Program-made: the position numbers and the translations under genes
The notes under the pieces: model-generated
Seen by the model: only the letters and a program-made list of their open reading frames with translations
Databases searched by the model: none
Told to the model about the DNA's origin: nothing
Shown here: positions 22,465-31,815 of the stretch, piece after piece
Numbering within the stretch: the first letter of the stretch is position 1
Layout of the letters: each line of letters starts with the position of its first letter
DNA from: Branchipolynoe longqiensis
Taxonomy: Eukaryota; Annelida; Polychaeta; Phyllodocida; Polynoidae
Length of the DNA stretch: 64,000 nt
Reading direction: 5' to 3'
NCBI GenBank assembly: GCA_030323885.1
Contig: CM059196.1
Span: forward strand, 37,250,348-37,314,347

Positions 22465-24208
22465 GGCTGTTTCGCATTTCTTTCTGAAACAGACATTTTA
22501 GGGGTTTGTGATCAGTGTAGATCACAAACTCAGCACCATACAGATACGGTCTCAACTTTATGAGTGCAAAAATCATGGCATAAGCCTCTTTCTCAATAGT
22601 TGGATAGTTTAATTGGGCTGCATTTAACCTACCACTAATCAGGTGCACCGGTCTTTCTACCCCATTTTCATCTTCTTGTACTAGGATATCACCTATGCTG
22701 TAGTCTGATGCATCCGTATACAGTTTATAGGGTTTGGTGGGGTCTGGGAACTTAAGTATGACACAATCCAAAAGAAGCTGCTTTAATTCTTTCCAAGCTC
22801 TTTTGCATTCAGGTCCCCATTCAAATGCCACTGCCTTTTTAGTCAGATTAGTCAGTGGTGCCACTACATCTGCATAATTCACCATTAGCTGTCGATAGTA
22901 GTTGGCAGATCCCAACACTCGACGCACTCCCTTTTTATCTGTGGGGGGGGCCATATCCCGGATGGCAGCTACTTTATCCGGATCCGCTTTCAGACCCTCA
23001 GCACATACCACAAAACCCAACAATTTGACCTCTCTCAGGCCGAATGAGCATTTGGATTCTTTAATGACTAGGCCAGCCTCCCCCAGGGTGGCCAAGACCT
23101 CAGCCACATGATATTGGTGCTGGTTCTCATTATGGGAGTAGATGACTATGTCATCCAGGTAGATCAAGCATGACTTCCCCAGATATTTGGCTAATACTGA
23201 GTTCATCATGCGTTGGAAGACTGCAGGTGCATTAGTCAGCCCAAACTGCATTCGTTTAAACTGGAACAACCCCCTGTGGGTGCTGATGGCAGTCTTTTCC
23301 CTGCTGTCTGGGTGCATTTTCACCTGCCAATAGCCTGATTTTAGGTCTATTGTGGTGAAGACTTTTGCACCTGTGAGTTGATCAAAGATGTCTTGGATCC
23401 AGGGTAGTGGGTAGGCATCTTTATGGGTTACCTCATTCAACCGCCTATAGTCCCCACATAATCTAATAGAACCGTCCTTTTTGGGCACCACTGTTACAGG
23501 ACTTGCCCAGGCACTTCGACTTGGCTCTATTATATCCTCCCTTAACATCTTCTCTAACTCTTCCTCTACCAATTTCATCTTTGAGAGTGGAATCCGGTAG
23601 GGTCTCTGATTAATTGGGCGGGCATCTCCTGTATCTATTTTCATTTCCACCACATCTGCAGTGCTCAGGGCAGCCCCCTGGATGGGGAACACTGCGGGGA
23701 ATTTCTTCCTCCAGTACTCCACCTCCGAGACTATCCCCGACACACTGGCACATGCAGCTTCTGTGCCCACCCACCTGTGCTCTTCCCCATTTAGGATAAT
23801 GCTCATATCCGTATAGGATAGCACAGCATCACACTGCTGCATGACATCCGTCCCAATCAGGATATCATGCTGCAACTCACCCACTACACAAAACTCACAC
23901 TCTACTCCCACCATGATCACTCTACCCACCCCTTTGGTAGGAATTAAGTGCCCTGAGAGCGATCTGAGCCTCAAGCCCTGTTGGAGCCCCCCACTGGCAT
24001 ATCCCCTTGCTTTTAGTGCATTATATACCTTGCTCTTAATCATACTTCTGCTGGCACCAGTATCGACCAACCCTGCATATGAGACTCCACCAAAGTCCAC
24101 TTGGATGCACGGTCTTCGATCCGATGCCTGCCCTAGTTTCCCGACTGCATAGGCCCATACTGTCTCTGATCTGCCCTTGGGGGGACCCTTGTCCTTACTT
24201 GTCTGCAC
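22465..24208 (-). CDS. pol: Ty3/Gypsy-type pol (protease, reverse transcriptase, RNase H), 3' end lost in gap
   Basis: An intact frame of about 581 residues before the gap. Near residues 47-53 is L-V-D-T-G-A-S, the active site of a retropepsin-type aspartic protease, with a second conserved I-L-I-G-T-D near 116-121. The reverse transcriptase follows from about 195 (R-P-Y-R-I-P), with F-x-T-I-D-L-K-S-G-Y near 284-293 and the catalytic Y-L-D-D at 350-353. RNase H begins near 497 (Y-T-D-A-S-D), with a K-E-A-Y-A motif near 540 and Y-T-D-H-K-P-L at 564-570; the gap begins just after. The frame is -1 relative to gag and overlaps its end, so a Gag-Pol fusion by -1 frameshifting is likely and the listed first residue need not be a true start. 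No stop codons interrupt it, suggesting a fairly young copy. Integrase is not visible. The element lies in the same orientation as the PTPN-like exon and just upstream of it in that gene's sense. Confidence 0.93.
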
Positions 24209-25401
24209 TTTGTTTCATGGCTATCTACATAATGATAGTGATATGTTTGTGCACAGTACCTACACCTCATCATCTCCCTTTCTTCTATCCGTGGAGCTAC
24301 TCTCGGTCCTCGCCCTCTGACTTGGCGTGGCATCCTCCTTCTATCTTCCCTAATATTATTACCATGCCCTGGTGCTGTTTGTACCACCACAGTAGAGGGT
24401 GGTGCTGGTGCTATGGCTAACTGGGCAGCCTGTACTGGCCGCTCGGTGCGTTCTGCTACCAGCTTCCGGAGGCTTTTAATCTCCCCCTGGAGCATCTTAA
24501 ATGCTGCCCTATCTTCTCCAGCATCTGCCTTGGTGTGAGTCTCCATGGCTCCTACCTCCATGGGTTCCTCCATCCTATGGGCCCCAGTCATCCTTCCCCC
24601 TAGACCGGCCAGTCCTTCTTCGTTTTCCCTGGCTACTGACATGGCTGTTTCCAGACTCACTGCCCTGGCCAGGCGTACATTCAGCCTGACCACTGGTTCA
24701 ATCAATGAATCTTCAAATTTTTTAATCACCATGCCCTGAACTGCCCCCAGCCTGAGTAGCCCTTTCTCTGGCCATGCCCTCTGCACTGCTGTACTGTATC
24801 GCATACAGTATGCCGACATTAGCTCCCCTTTCTCCTGTTTGAGTGAGAATACAATGTCTATAAGTGCAGTGGCCTCCCTGGCTGTTAAGAACAGCCCAAC
24901 CAGACGTTCCCGGACCGCCTCCCAGGAGCTGTGTGCATCATCCTCATAGACTGAGTAGATCACTTCATGTAGGTTGCCCTTGGAATGACTAAGTGCAAAT
25001 TTCACTACATCTTCTCCCTTTGCCTCTGACACTCTACCTGCCCTGCCTACCTGCTCTACCCATGTCCTCAAGGCCCCCAGATCCGACCCATCCACAGTGG
25101 CTATCTGTCTTCCCTGGTCCTTTAGATCCCGTACTGCTCTCTCCTCTATTTTTACTAGATCCCTACTTAATGCCAGGTGCTCCTGTCTAGCTGCTCTCTC
25201 TTCTATCACCCTGGCCTGCTCCTGGCTAGGTCCAGCCCCCTGCTCCCTATTTTCCCTGAGCGCCCTGGCCTGGGCTTCCAACTGTCCTGCTGCATATTTA
25301 GTTAAATATACAAGCCTGTCTGCATCTGTGGGTATCTCCCCTGAGGCCACCCCAAGTGTAAACCAGTCAGCAAACCCCCTAGTCAACTCAGCTTCTGCCA
25401 T
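24133..25401 (-). CDS. gag: Ty3/Gypsy-type gag
   Basis: 422 residues, starting at an ATG (M-A-E-A-E-L-T-R-G-F) and ending past the start of the pol frame. The first half is helical and charged, with a predicted coiled-coil stretch (residues ~30-110: Q-A-R-A-L-R-E-N-R-E-Q and E-E-R-A-A-R-Q-E-H). The middle resembles Gag capsid regions of Gypsy elements (L-V-G-L-F-L-T-A-R-E-A; M-S-A-Y-C-M-R-Y). Near the C-terminus, C-R-Y-C-A-Q-T-Y...H-E-T-K-C spaces as C-X2-C-X11-H-X3-C, unlike the usual CCHC knuckle (C-X2-C-X4-H-X4-C). Arg-rich and Pro-rich stretches around it would suit nucleic-acid binding. Assignment as Gag rests on position before pol, size and the finger; I cannot name the lineage. Confidence 0.85.
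   Translation of the reverse strand: MAEAELTRGFADWFTLGVASGEIPTDADRLVYLTKYAAGQLEAQARALRENREQGAGPSQEQARVIEERAARQEHLALSRDLVKIEERAVRDLKDQGRQIATVDGSDLGALRTWVEQVGRAGRVSEAKGEDVVKFALSHSKGNLHEVIYSVYEDDAHSSWEAVRERLVGLFLTAREATALIDIVFSLKQEKGELMSAYCMRYSTAVQRAWPEKGLLRLGAVQGMVIKKFEDSLIEPVVRLNVRLARAVSLETAMSVARENEEGLAGLGGRMTGAHRMEEPMEVGAMETHTKADAGEDRAAFKMLQGEIKSLRKLVAERTERPVQAAQLAIAPAPPSTVVVQTAPGHGNNIREDRRRMPRQVRGRGPRVAPRIEEREMMRCRYCAQTYHYHYVDSHETKCRQVRTRVPPRADQRQYGPMQSGN
24178..24184 (-). promoter_or_regulatory. Candidate -1 frameshift heptamer
   Basis: On the minus strand the gag frame reads C CCC CCA within the gag/pol overlap. This fits the X XXY YYZ form and lets both tRNAs re-pair one base back, entering the pol frame. 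It lies after the last pol-frame stop (a TGA about 30 bases upstream) and before the gag stop, so it is inside the permitted window. A downstream pseudoknot has not been tested. Confidence 0.45.
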
Positions 25402-25800
25402 TGTGGTATCTTATTCTATCACTATATTATCAAAACACAATATATCGCCGTACCGACGTACACTCCCCTTACTTTTCAATGTATATTAAAACAACTATAT
25501 ACCGACGTACATTGATATCTATATATCAAAACAACTCCACTCCATTCAACCACCCGACAGATTATAAAACACCCGACAGATTTTAAAACACCCGACGCCT
25601 ACTGGGTTCGCCTCAGGTCACAGGCATCTGGACACACCCCCTACTTACTCCCCCACTACACACAGACCCCAGCCGGCCTGCTGCTGCTGCCTGCGGCTTC
25701 CCTATACACACACACACAGACCCCTGCCGGTCTGCTATACACGGTGTGCGCCTGGTGAGCGCGGCCTCCCTGCACACAGTCAGGGTGGGTCGCCTTTCTA

Positions 25801-25818
25801 CTGGGACAGCCCCCACTA
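25801..25818 (-). other. Candidate primer-binding site of the Gypsy element
   Basis: Reading minus, '...ttaaca' (a retroelement-like CA end) is followed by 'tag' and 'tgggggctgtcccag'. This is close in form to the tRNA-Pro-type site TGGGGGCTCGTCC used by many retroelements. It lies about 400 bp upstream of the gag ATG. Confidence 0.5.
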
Positions 25819-26275
25819 TGTTAAAGTTGTACACTCACTTTGAACACACACAATTCTCAAAACCACCCCACTGTTCTGCATCTGTGGGTATCTCCCCTGA
25901 CATGTGTAATTTAGCTACCTGTGTCCTTACCAACTTTTCGTCATCAACTGAAATCCTACTTTAATTTAAACAACAACAAAAACAGTCCTTGGAATAATAT
26001 ATTTCCACCCTTGGACTATGCCCCTTCAATTTAGGGTGGGTGCGGCTCCCAGCTCACCCACACATACACACACACAGTCCTTTGAGTCCTGCCGGCTGTT
26101 TACACTCGGCGGTGGGTGGCGTGACTTGTGGTTGCAGTCTCTCAGCTCCCAGCCCACACTCACACACACACAGACCCCTGTGGGTTGTTTATGCAACAGT
26201 GGGTCCCCTCCTTATAGCCTTGTCAAAGGAGTGCGAATACTAATATTCTATTAGTACTGCCCCCTCGCCACTCCT
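25819..26275 (-). repeat. Probable 5' LTR of the Gypsy element (far boundary unsure)
   Basis: It begins on the plus strand with TG (tgttaaagttgtacactcac) next to the primer-binding site. It contains two similar ~100-bp blocks (cacacacagacccctg, 'ctcccagc.cac') and on the minus strand 'ggctataagg' as a possible TATA. It also carries a 26-bp exact copy (25875-25900) of gag sequence at 25319-25344. No second LTR is visible, so the boundaries cannot be proven here. Confidence 0.4.
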
Positions 26276-26286
26276 ATTTACTAGCT

Positions 26287-26450
26287 AATACGTTAATTTT
26301 CATTAAAATACGTTAATTTTCATTAAAATACGTTAATTTTCATTAAAATACGTTAATGTCCATTAAAATACGTTAACTATCATCAAAGTACGTTATTTTA
26401 CCCATACATACGTTATTTTAACGCGAAATATGTTACTCTTAACGCGAATT
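26287..26450. repeat. 20-bp tandem repeat, cgttaattttcattaaaata
   Basis: About eight copies of a 20-bp AT-rich unit, decaying to the right ('cgttattttaacgcgaaat'). It lies just upstream of the candidate LTR promoter, where U3 enhancer arrays often sit; a role as enhancer is inference. Confidence 0.8.
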
Positions 26451-26465
26451 GGAGAAGAAACGCCC

Positions 26466-26600
26466 TTTTCTTTTTATATAAGGTTCCCGTGTGGTTCTGG
26501 CGGCGACGCGCGCACCCCACGGACAACCCGCCTTTCTATTTTTATATAAAGTTACTGTGTGGTTCGGGCGGCGACGCGCGCACACTCCTAATTTATCAAT
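26466..26600 (-). promoter_or_regulatory. Duplicated TATA-like GC-rich module
   Basis: Two ~65-bp copies share 'gtgtggttc.ggcggcgacg' + 'cgcgcac' next to 'ttatataa'. On the minus strand each has 'gtgcgcgcgtcgccgcc' followed by 'tatataaaaa', the layout of a GC-box plus TATA core promoter, repeated in tandem. Any transcript would run leftwards through the candidate LTR and gag. Confidence 0.35.
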
Positions 26601-26772
26601 ATATATTTAGGTTTCCGCCTCGTCGGGCCCGCACCCGTACCGAGATACTGTGTGGGCGTGGCAGCCTGAGCGGACCTCCTTACACACTATGTACTACCCG
26701 ACTTAATCATACGACCGATTTATCTACTGGTCAGTACCTGCACAAGAAAAACAGACACAGCGCACACTCCCT

Positions 26773-27192
26773 CTACTTCTTTCTTGCCTCCCTTATTACA
26801 CGGCCTCCCTCGTCAAACGCACCTACTGCTTCCCTTGCCTTTCTCTCCTGTTCTTTAACCTTTCCTTCCCACTCTAAGTACCTCTCAAACGCTTGCTAGC
26901 TCCATGATTCCCTGAACCGCGCCTTCTCTGCTACTAAGCTCCACTTTAATGCTACACTCTTCTCTAATTCTTCATGCATCTGTATACCTTCTTCTGCTCC
27001 CTCTCTCCTTTCTAACTCGTCTTCCAACTCCCAATCAATCTCCTCCTCTTGTTCGTACTCTCCCCCTATTAGTTCTGCCTCCGAGTCTGAGTCCGAGTCT
27101 GAATCTGAGTCTGGGGCCACAACCACAGCCTGTACTTCAACTTCTTCTTCCCCAAATCCTTCATCAAACGAATCATCTATCCATGCGGCCAT
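26773..27192 (-). pseudogene. Acidic ORF, paralogue of its neighbour; one in-frame stop
   Basis: The open part (98 residues, 27192-26896) starts M-A-A-W-I-D-D-S-F-D-E-G-F-G-E-E-E-V, then has a run of alternating D-S and an E-rich helix. After a TAG at 26896-26898 the same frame continues ~40 codons (Q-A-F-E-R-Y-L-E-W-E-G-K-V-K-E-Q) to a second stop near 26773, so the original protein was longer. It shares W-[IT]-D-x-S-x-D-E-G-F-x-E-x-E-V with the ORF just upstream. No known domain recognised. It may be an accessory or gag-like protein of the adjacent LTR element; that is inference from position and strand. Confidence 0.5.
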
Positions 27193-27197
27193 GCCCT

Positions 27198-27596
27198 CTA
27201 CTTTCTTTCCCTGTATCTCTTTTCCCTTGCCTTTCCTTTCTCACAATCAGCCCGAATTCTCTGCACTATCTGTTCGTACTCCTCGTCCAGTAATTTTATC
27301 TTCTTCCACTGCTCACTCACAACCCGTTCCCATACCTTAACTCTGTCCAACGCGTCCTGTTTCCATACTTTTTCGAACGCTTCCTTCTCTACTTCCAACC
27401 CTCTCTCTAGCTCTTTTGCCAACCCATACTCTCGCCCCAACTGCTGGCCTTCATTAGAAAATTCCCAATCCCAATTTAACTGTTCCTCTATCTCTTTATC
27501 TTCCTCCGGTTCCCGTACATTCACTACCTCTTTCTCACAGAACCCTTCATCCTCTGACACATCCGTCCACTCAACCTCACTCATACTCACACTCAC
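27198..27596 (-). CDS. Acidic, Trp-rich ORF of unknown function
   Basis: 132 residues, highly charged, starting M-S-V-S-M-S-E-V-E-W-T-D-V-S-E-D-E-G-F. It is predicted to be almost all helix, with seven Trp, an acidic N-terminal half and a basic C-terminal end (G-K-A-R-E-K-R-Y-R-E-R-K). It ends 5 bases before the start of its diverged paralogue (26773-27192), in a different frame, so the two look like a tandem duplication. The preceding ORF, on the same strand, ends 3 bases upstream. I recognise no family. Position between two LTR-like sequences on the same strand suggests a retroelement-encoded protein, but a captured host sequence is possible. Confidence 0.45.
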   Translation of the reverse strand: MSVSMSEVEWTDVSEDEGFCEKEVVNVREPEEDKEIEEQLNWDWEFSNEGQQLGREYGLAKELERGLEVEKEAFEKVWKQDALDRVKVWERVVSEQWKKIKLLDEEYEQIVQRIRADCEKGKAREKRYRERK

Positions 27597-27599
27597 TTA

Positions 27600-27826
27600 T
27601 CATTCACATACAATGGTTACAATGGTAGTGCCGTGCGTCTCGCCCCGCCTCGGCGCCCCAGCACCCAAAACGAGCGATAAAACAAAACTGAACCCTACCT
27701 GTCTGTTGCCCTCGCGGTGTTCGCCCACGCGGTGTTCGTCGTTCATCACGGGCGTCCTCGCGGCACTCTTCACGTCACCACGGCACATCTCTTCAAGTTC
27801 TTTAGTCATCTCTGAGAATCGTCTCA
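27600..27826 (-). CDS. Short leader ORF with possible splice donor
   Basis: After 'tggcgaccgcgacg', minus-strand sequence opens with M-T-K-E-L-E-E-M-C-R-G-D-V-K. CAG/GTAGGG at 27697-27699 would be a good splice donor and the residues after it turn hydrophobic and unlike the start, so the coding part may be only the first ~37 codons (an upstream exon). The partner acceptor was not found. Confidence 0.3.
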
Positions 27827-27884
27827 GAATTCGTCGCGGTCGCCACTTATAAAAACACGGGTCTCTGCCGCTGGGAGCACCCTA
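27826..27884 (-). other. Candidate PBS region of a second LTR element
   Basis: Two PBS-like sequences lie here on the minus strand: 'aatcaca' + 'tagggtgctcccag' next to 27885, which parallels the site at 25801-25818 (tag.gg.gct..cccag), and 'tggcgaccgcgacg' at about 27833-27846, a form common in Gypsy elements. Only one can be real. Confidence 0.35.
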
Positions 27885-28600
27885 TGTGATTACAAAACTC
27901 TCCCCCTTCATTTCACCTGTGATGCCATTAGCCTAATCAATTTAACCATGTCTGGAAAGAGGAAGGAAAACTAGTCACAAGGATGAACAGTGAATAAGTT
28001 GTGCTTTATTGGCAGCAACTCCTGTCATCCCCCATTCATGTGACCTAGCACCTGTACTCCTCATATACTGCCCACACTATGTCTCATTGTCACTTAACCA
28101 GTATACTGCAAACAGTGCCTACCACCCATGGGACAGGAGTCCTATGGCTGTGTGTACACTCAATTAGAATAGCTGAATTTGGATAGCATCAGACAGAGTG
28201 TCTGGGGTCCTGCTCTAGAGTAGGTGTGTCTCACTCCAGAGCCAGGCTGAGAGTGATTTTCCTTCAGTGTGTCTGAGGCAAAATCTTGAATAATTAATTA
28301 GTTGAGACTAGTGTGTGGTCAGGATAGGACAAGGGAGCCAGGTGACCGGACATTCCCCAGCCAGCCAATGAGACACTCCCCCACAGACTGGGTGGGTGAC
28401 CACCCCATTAGGGGCTGTCACTCAAACCAGCTGCAGGTGGTGTACTCCATACATATGCAAATCAGGCAGGTGGGTCAGTCGGGTGGTCTTGGGTGGACAG
28501 GATCTTGCAACAGTTACAGATATTGTATATAGTAAAATCATTCTTTTGCTCTTTTGTATTCTTTATGAACACATAGAGAACATTTCAATCATCATGTACT
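27885..28600 (-). repeat. Candidate second LTR (boundaries unsure)
   Basis: It begins TGTGATTAC on the plus strand. On the minus strand it contains 'aataaagcacaactt', a polyadenylation-signal-like site. The segment around 27971-28050 resembles 52855-52935 (aagtcac..ggat.gacagtgaataag, tttattg..agc), so the sequence is dispersed. The far end is not defined. Confidence 0.35.
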
Positions 28601-29055
28601 GTTTCTTGCAAAGGAACTCTTTCCATTAACTCCAAACATCATATATAACAGATAGCTTACATCATTCAGCATCATATACATTTCCATCAGTTTTAGTTAC
28701 TTTTAGTTTACATAACATAAGTCCCACTCCGACATCCAAGAATAATAAATATATATATATAATTATATATATATATAAATATATATAGAAAACAAGAAAC
28801 ATATCTGTACAAATTCCAACGATTTTGGGAATCAAAGGCAACCATTGCAAGCACAACGCATGCGCACTGATGGGGGGGGGGGCATGTAAGAAGCAGCTCG
28901 ACCCACCCTTATCTTTTAATAAATAAATCTCTGCACGAAGGTCTTTGTCTACCATAATTTAATCACTAAGCAGGGTACTCTTTAAGCAACAACAAAGTAA
29001 AGTGGGGGGGGGGGGAAACAAGGAAGAAAAGGAAAGCTTGACATAAACCTAAAAC
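28600..29055. other. No gene seen
   Basis: AT-rich sequence with (ta)n at 28745-28790 and two G-runs (28872-28882, 29004-29015). Nothing else recognised. Confidence 0.6.
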
Positions 29056-29057
29056 CT

Positions 29058-29286
29058 GCATAGTGTGGCAAAAGCATCGAAGCTAAAACACTGACCTAGA
29101 TTTGATCGCGCATATCCAGCTTGGATACTGGTGTATTTATTAAACATTTATCACTTCACTGCGGAAAAGGGAATACTAAATCAATTTAATAGAACCTGGC
29201 ACTGCTAAAGCCTATGCTGTCCTGAGTTTAAATGTGCATGGCAAGGTACATTTTCAATGTCTTCACTTCAAATGTATTTAATGTTA
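29058..29286. mobile_element. TTAA-flanked MITE copy 2, left part (split by Harbinger)
   Basis: 'cctgcatagtgtggcaaaag' is a degraded left end; 'cttcacttcaaatgtattta' matches the interior of the copies at 0.5 and 46 kb. The right part continues at 33343-33448. The Harbinger element sits between them, with TTA on each side. Confidence 0.6.
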
Positions 29287-29955
29287 AAGGCTCGGTCACA
29301 CTACAACGTATGGCGTTAGCGTGTGTGTAACGTTTTGAAATAAAAATCAAATTTAAATAGGTTGGCATTCGCCAAACTTTTCGTGCTGTGGGTGGCCCGC
29401 GCAACATATGAAACGTATACAGAGCGTATGACTGGCGTATGGCTAGCATATGCATGGCGTATAGCGATGTATACATGGCGTGCTGGGACATGTAGTGATG
29501 GTTTCAGCATATGAGTAACAAACAGCGACATATGGTCAATGTACGCCTAGCGTGTTGACGCGTGTGTAGCGCATACCAAAAGGGTGCAAAAAGTATGTGT
29601 AACGTATGCAAAGTGTATTTGTGACGTATGCGAGCACATTTAGGCCATGCCCTGGTCATGCCCCGTCACATGATCGGCCACCGATGGTTATAAATACCCT
29701 GGAGTTTTGGCTCTCTCCACACAAAACAACCGTGCCTGCCAAGAAGAACATCACAGCTTCAGCTGCCTGCAAGGCTGCTATCACATCACTACAGGCCTAG
29801 GATGTGGGAGAGGCAGGGAGAAGATTCTGCCAGCATCACCATCACCACCACCAGCACCATCACCATCTCCAGTGTCATCACCTGCCTCCTCACCACACCA
29901 CTCTCCATCACACCAATCTCCATCACACCACTCTCCATTTAGCCAGCCTGAAGAG

Positions 29956-30288
29956 ATGGAGTTTGAGTTGCAGACGCAGACGCAGAGCCAGACGCGGCCC
30001 CACTCCAGCTCTCCATCTGCTGCCCGTGGGAGCTCGCGTGCGTCATATGTCGCCTCCATCGCCTCGGCCTCCACCACCTCAGCCTCTGACAAGAAGGGGA
30101 AGATGTGGGAGCACCAGGCAAACCAGATGGGGAGGTCTTCCGTGCAGCTGCTGAGGGACACAACGAGGCTTCACAAAAAGAAGAGTGGCGATGGAGTCCC
30201 CAAACAGACTGATAGGGAGCTCTGGATCAAGCAGAAGGTTGGTTTCCTGTGGTCAGTCGTCAGGCACTGGCCTGAGCCCTGCAGAACT
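29956..30288 (+). pseudogene. Harbinger accessory-protein gene, exon 1
   Basis: An open frame extends upstream to about 29707; the first ATG in a sensible place is 29956 (M-E-F-E-L-Q-T-Q). The stretch is Ser/Pro/Gln-rich, then basic and helical (Q-A-N-Q-M-G-R-S-S-V-Q-L-L-R-D, K-Q-T-D-R-E-L-W-I-K-Q-K-V-G), ending C-R-T at ACT/GTAAGT, a strong donor. In the superfamily the second gene supplies a Myb/SANT- or MADF-like DNA-binding protein that helps the transposase enter the nucleus. I do not see a clear Myb signature, so the role is by position. Confidence 0.6.
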
Positions 30289-30538
30289 GTAAGTACAATA
30301 TCTTTTATCATTCTGGGCAGTGTGGGCATTAGCATTCTGGTAAAACCGATATTATTCTCGACAAGTCGACAAAGCGATATATTTTATTTACATTATTAAT
30401 CTGGAGAAATCAAATTATTCATTTTACTTGATATATTTGTTTTTCTTTATTTTTTATATTTGTTGTTGTTCACCTCATTTGCAGAAACATCGACTTGCAT
30501 TCATTTTACTTATGTTATTTCATGATTTTGTCTTGCAG

Positions 30539-31312
30539 GTGATGGCTGCCATAGACGCGGAATAGGGGGATCTCGACGCTGCCGAGAATGTGTGTGCCAA
30601 TCTGCAGATTGGGCTGGAGGAAGAGGTTCCAGCAACACCTCCCGCTGCAGCCTGAGAACTGGGAAAGGGGAAGTGGACAGCCCCAGACGACGTAAACCTG
30701 CGGGCAGGCATCCAGAAGCGGTTCGATGAGTCTGGGGAGCTGCTGAATGGCCTGCAGCTGCTTCCAACACTGGCCCTTACCAAGCGTGCAACATTCTCCA
30801 ACTATGTGCGGGACTCTCTGATGACGATGCCCTGGGCACGATTCAGGAATGTGCGAGCAGCGATTAACTGCATTCGGTCACAGGGGTTGGAGGACGATTG
30901 TGGACCTGAGGCACCCGTGGTTCCTGTGGTTCCAGCGGCTCCTGTGGTTTGTGCAGTTACTGCGGTGTCTTCACGAAGTAAGCTGTATCAGCGCCAGGCC
31001 CGGCAGTGGACCCTCCAGCCACCACTGGCATCACGATGGGCATCATAAACACAGGACTATGTCCAGCAGTATGTACTGCAGCTGCTGCAGTCTGTTGTGC
31101 AGCATCCACAGCATGTGCATCATCTGCCTGTGCAGCCACATCCTCAACCTCAACCTCTGCCTGTCCAACCTCTCCCAATGCGCCATCAGCCAGTGCCGCC
31201 TCTTCCTCAGCTGGTGCCATGTCCCTCTGTGGCACCTGCACCTCAGACCTCTTTCCCTTGTCAGCTGCGATGTCACCATCGGGGGGGGGGGGGGGCCCAA
31301 CGATGAGAATGT
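30539..31312 (+). pseudogene. Harbinger accessory-protein gene, exon 2, with three stops
   Basis: It follows a 250-bp intron ending 'tcttgcag' and joins exon 1 in phase 0 (C-R-T / V-M-A-A-I-D). One frame runs ~770 bp, interrupted only by TAG, TGA and TAA codons, which marks a gene decayed by point substitution. It includes L-G-K-G-K-W-T-A-P-D-D-V-N-L-R and a Q/H/P-rich tail (Q-Q-Y-V-L-Q-L-L-Q-S-V-V-Q-H). A G-run at about 31279-31292 lies near the end. Confidence 0.55.
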
Positions 31313-31569
31313 GAAGTGAATGTGTAAATATGTATAAATAGGTGCTTATCATTTTCCTATGTTTATTATGTTATTATGTTCTTATGTTTATTACATTATT
31401 ATGTTCTTCTGTATATATATATAAAGATGTTCTTGCTCTGTAATAAAGATATTTGTTAAACTAGATTGTTGGTGTCCAAGTTAAATAATGTCATAGAGCT
31501 GTGTATAAATTAAACTACAGAGGATAAGAAATTAGCCAATGAAAATAAAAACAAATTAATATTAATGAC

Positions 31570-31815
31570 ACAAGAACTTCCCTTTGCTTCCTCTCTCCCT
31601 CTCTTTTCTCCCTCTTCCCCTCTCTTCTTTCGTTCCTCTCTCTTCCCCTTTCTCTCCTCTCTCTTTCCCCATTCTCTCCCCCTCTCCCTCTCTCCCACTC
31701 TCTTCCCCTTTCTCTCCCCCCACCTCTCTTCCCCTCTTTCCCTCTCTTTCCCTTTCTCCCCCTCTCTCTTCCCCACTCTCTCCCCCTCTCTGTTCCGCTC
31801 TCCCTCTCTGTGCTG
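31570..31815. repeat. CT-rich tract inside the Harbinger element
   Basis: About 245 bp of 'ctctccccctctcc' repeats between the two genes. Its translations (E/R/G-rich or S/P-rich) are artefacts. Confidence 0.9.

Noticed and set aside
21881..22563. Frames crossing the gap
   Set aside because: They exist only because N positions cannot contain stops.
26040..26160. Exon-like frames on the plus strand across the candidate LTR
   Set aside because: Overlap duplicated LTR blocks; no splice pair and no recognisable domain.
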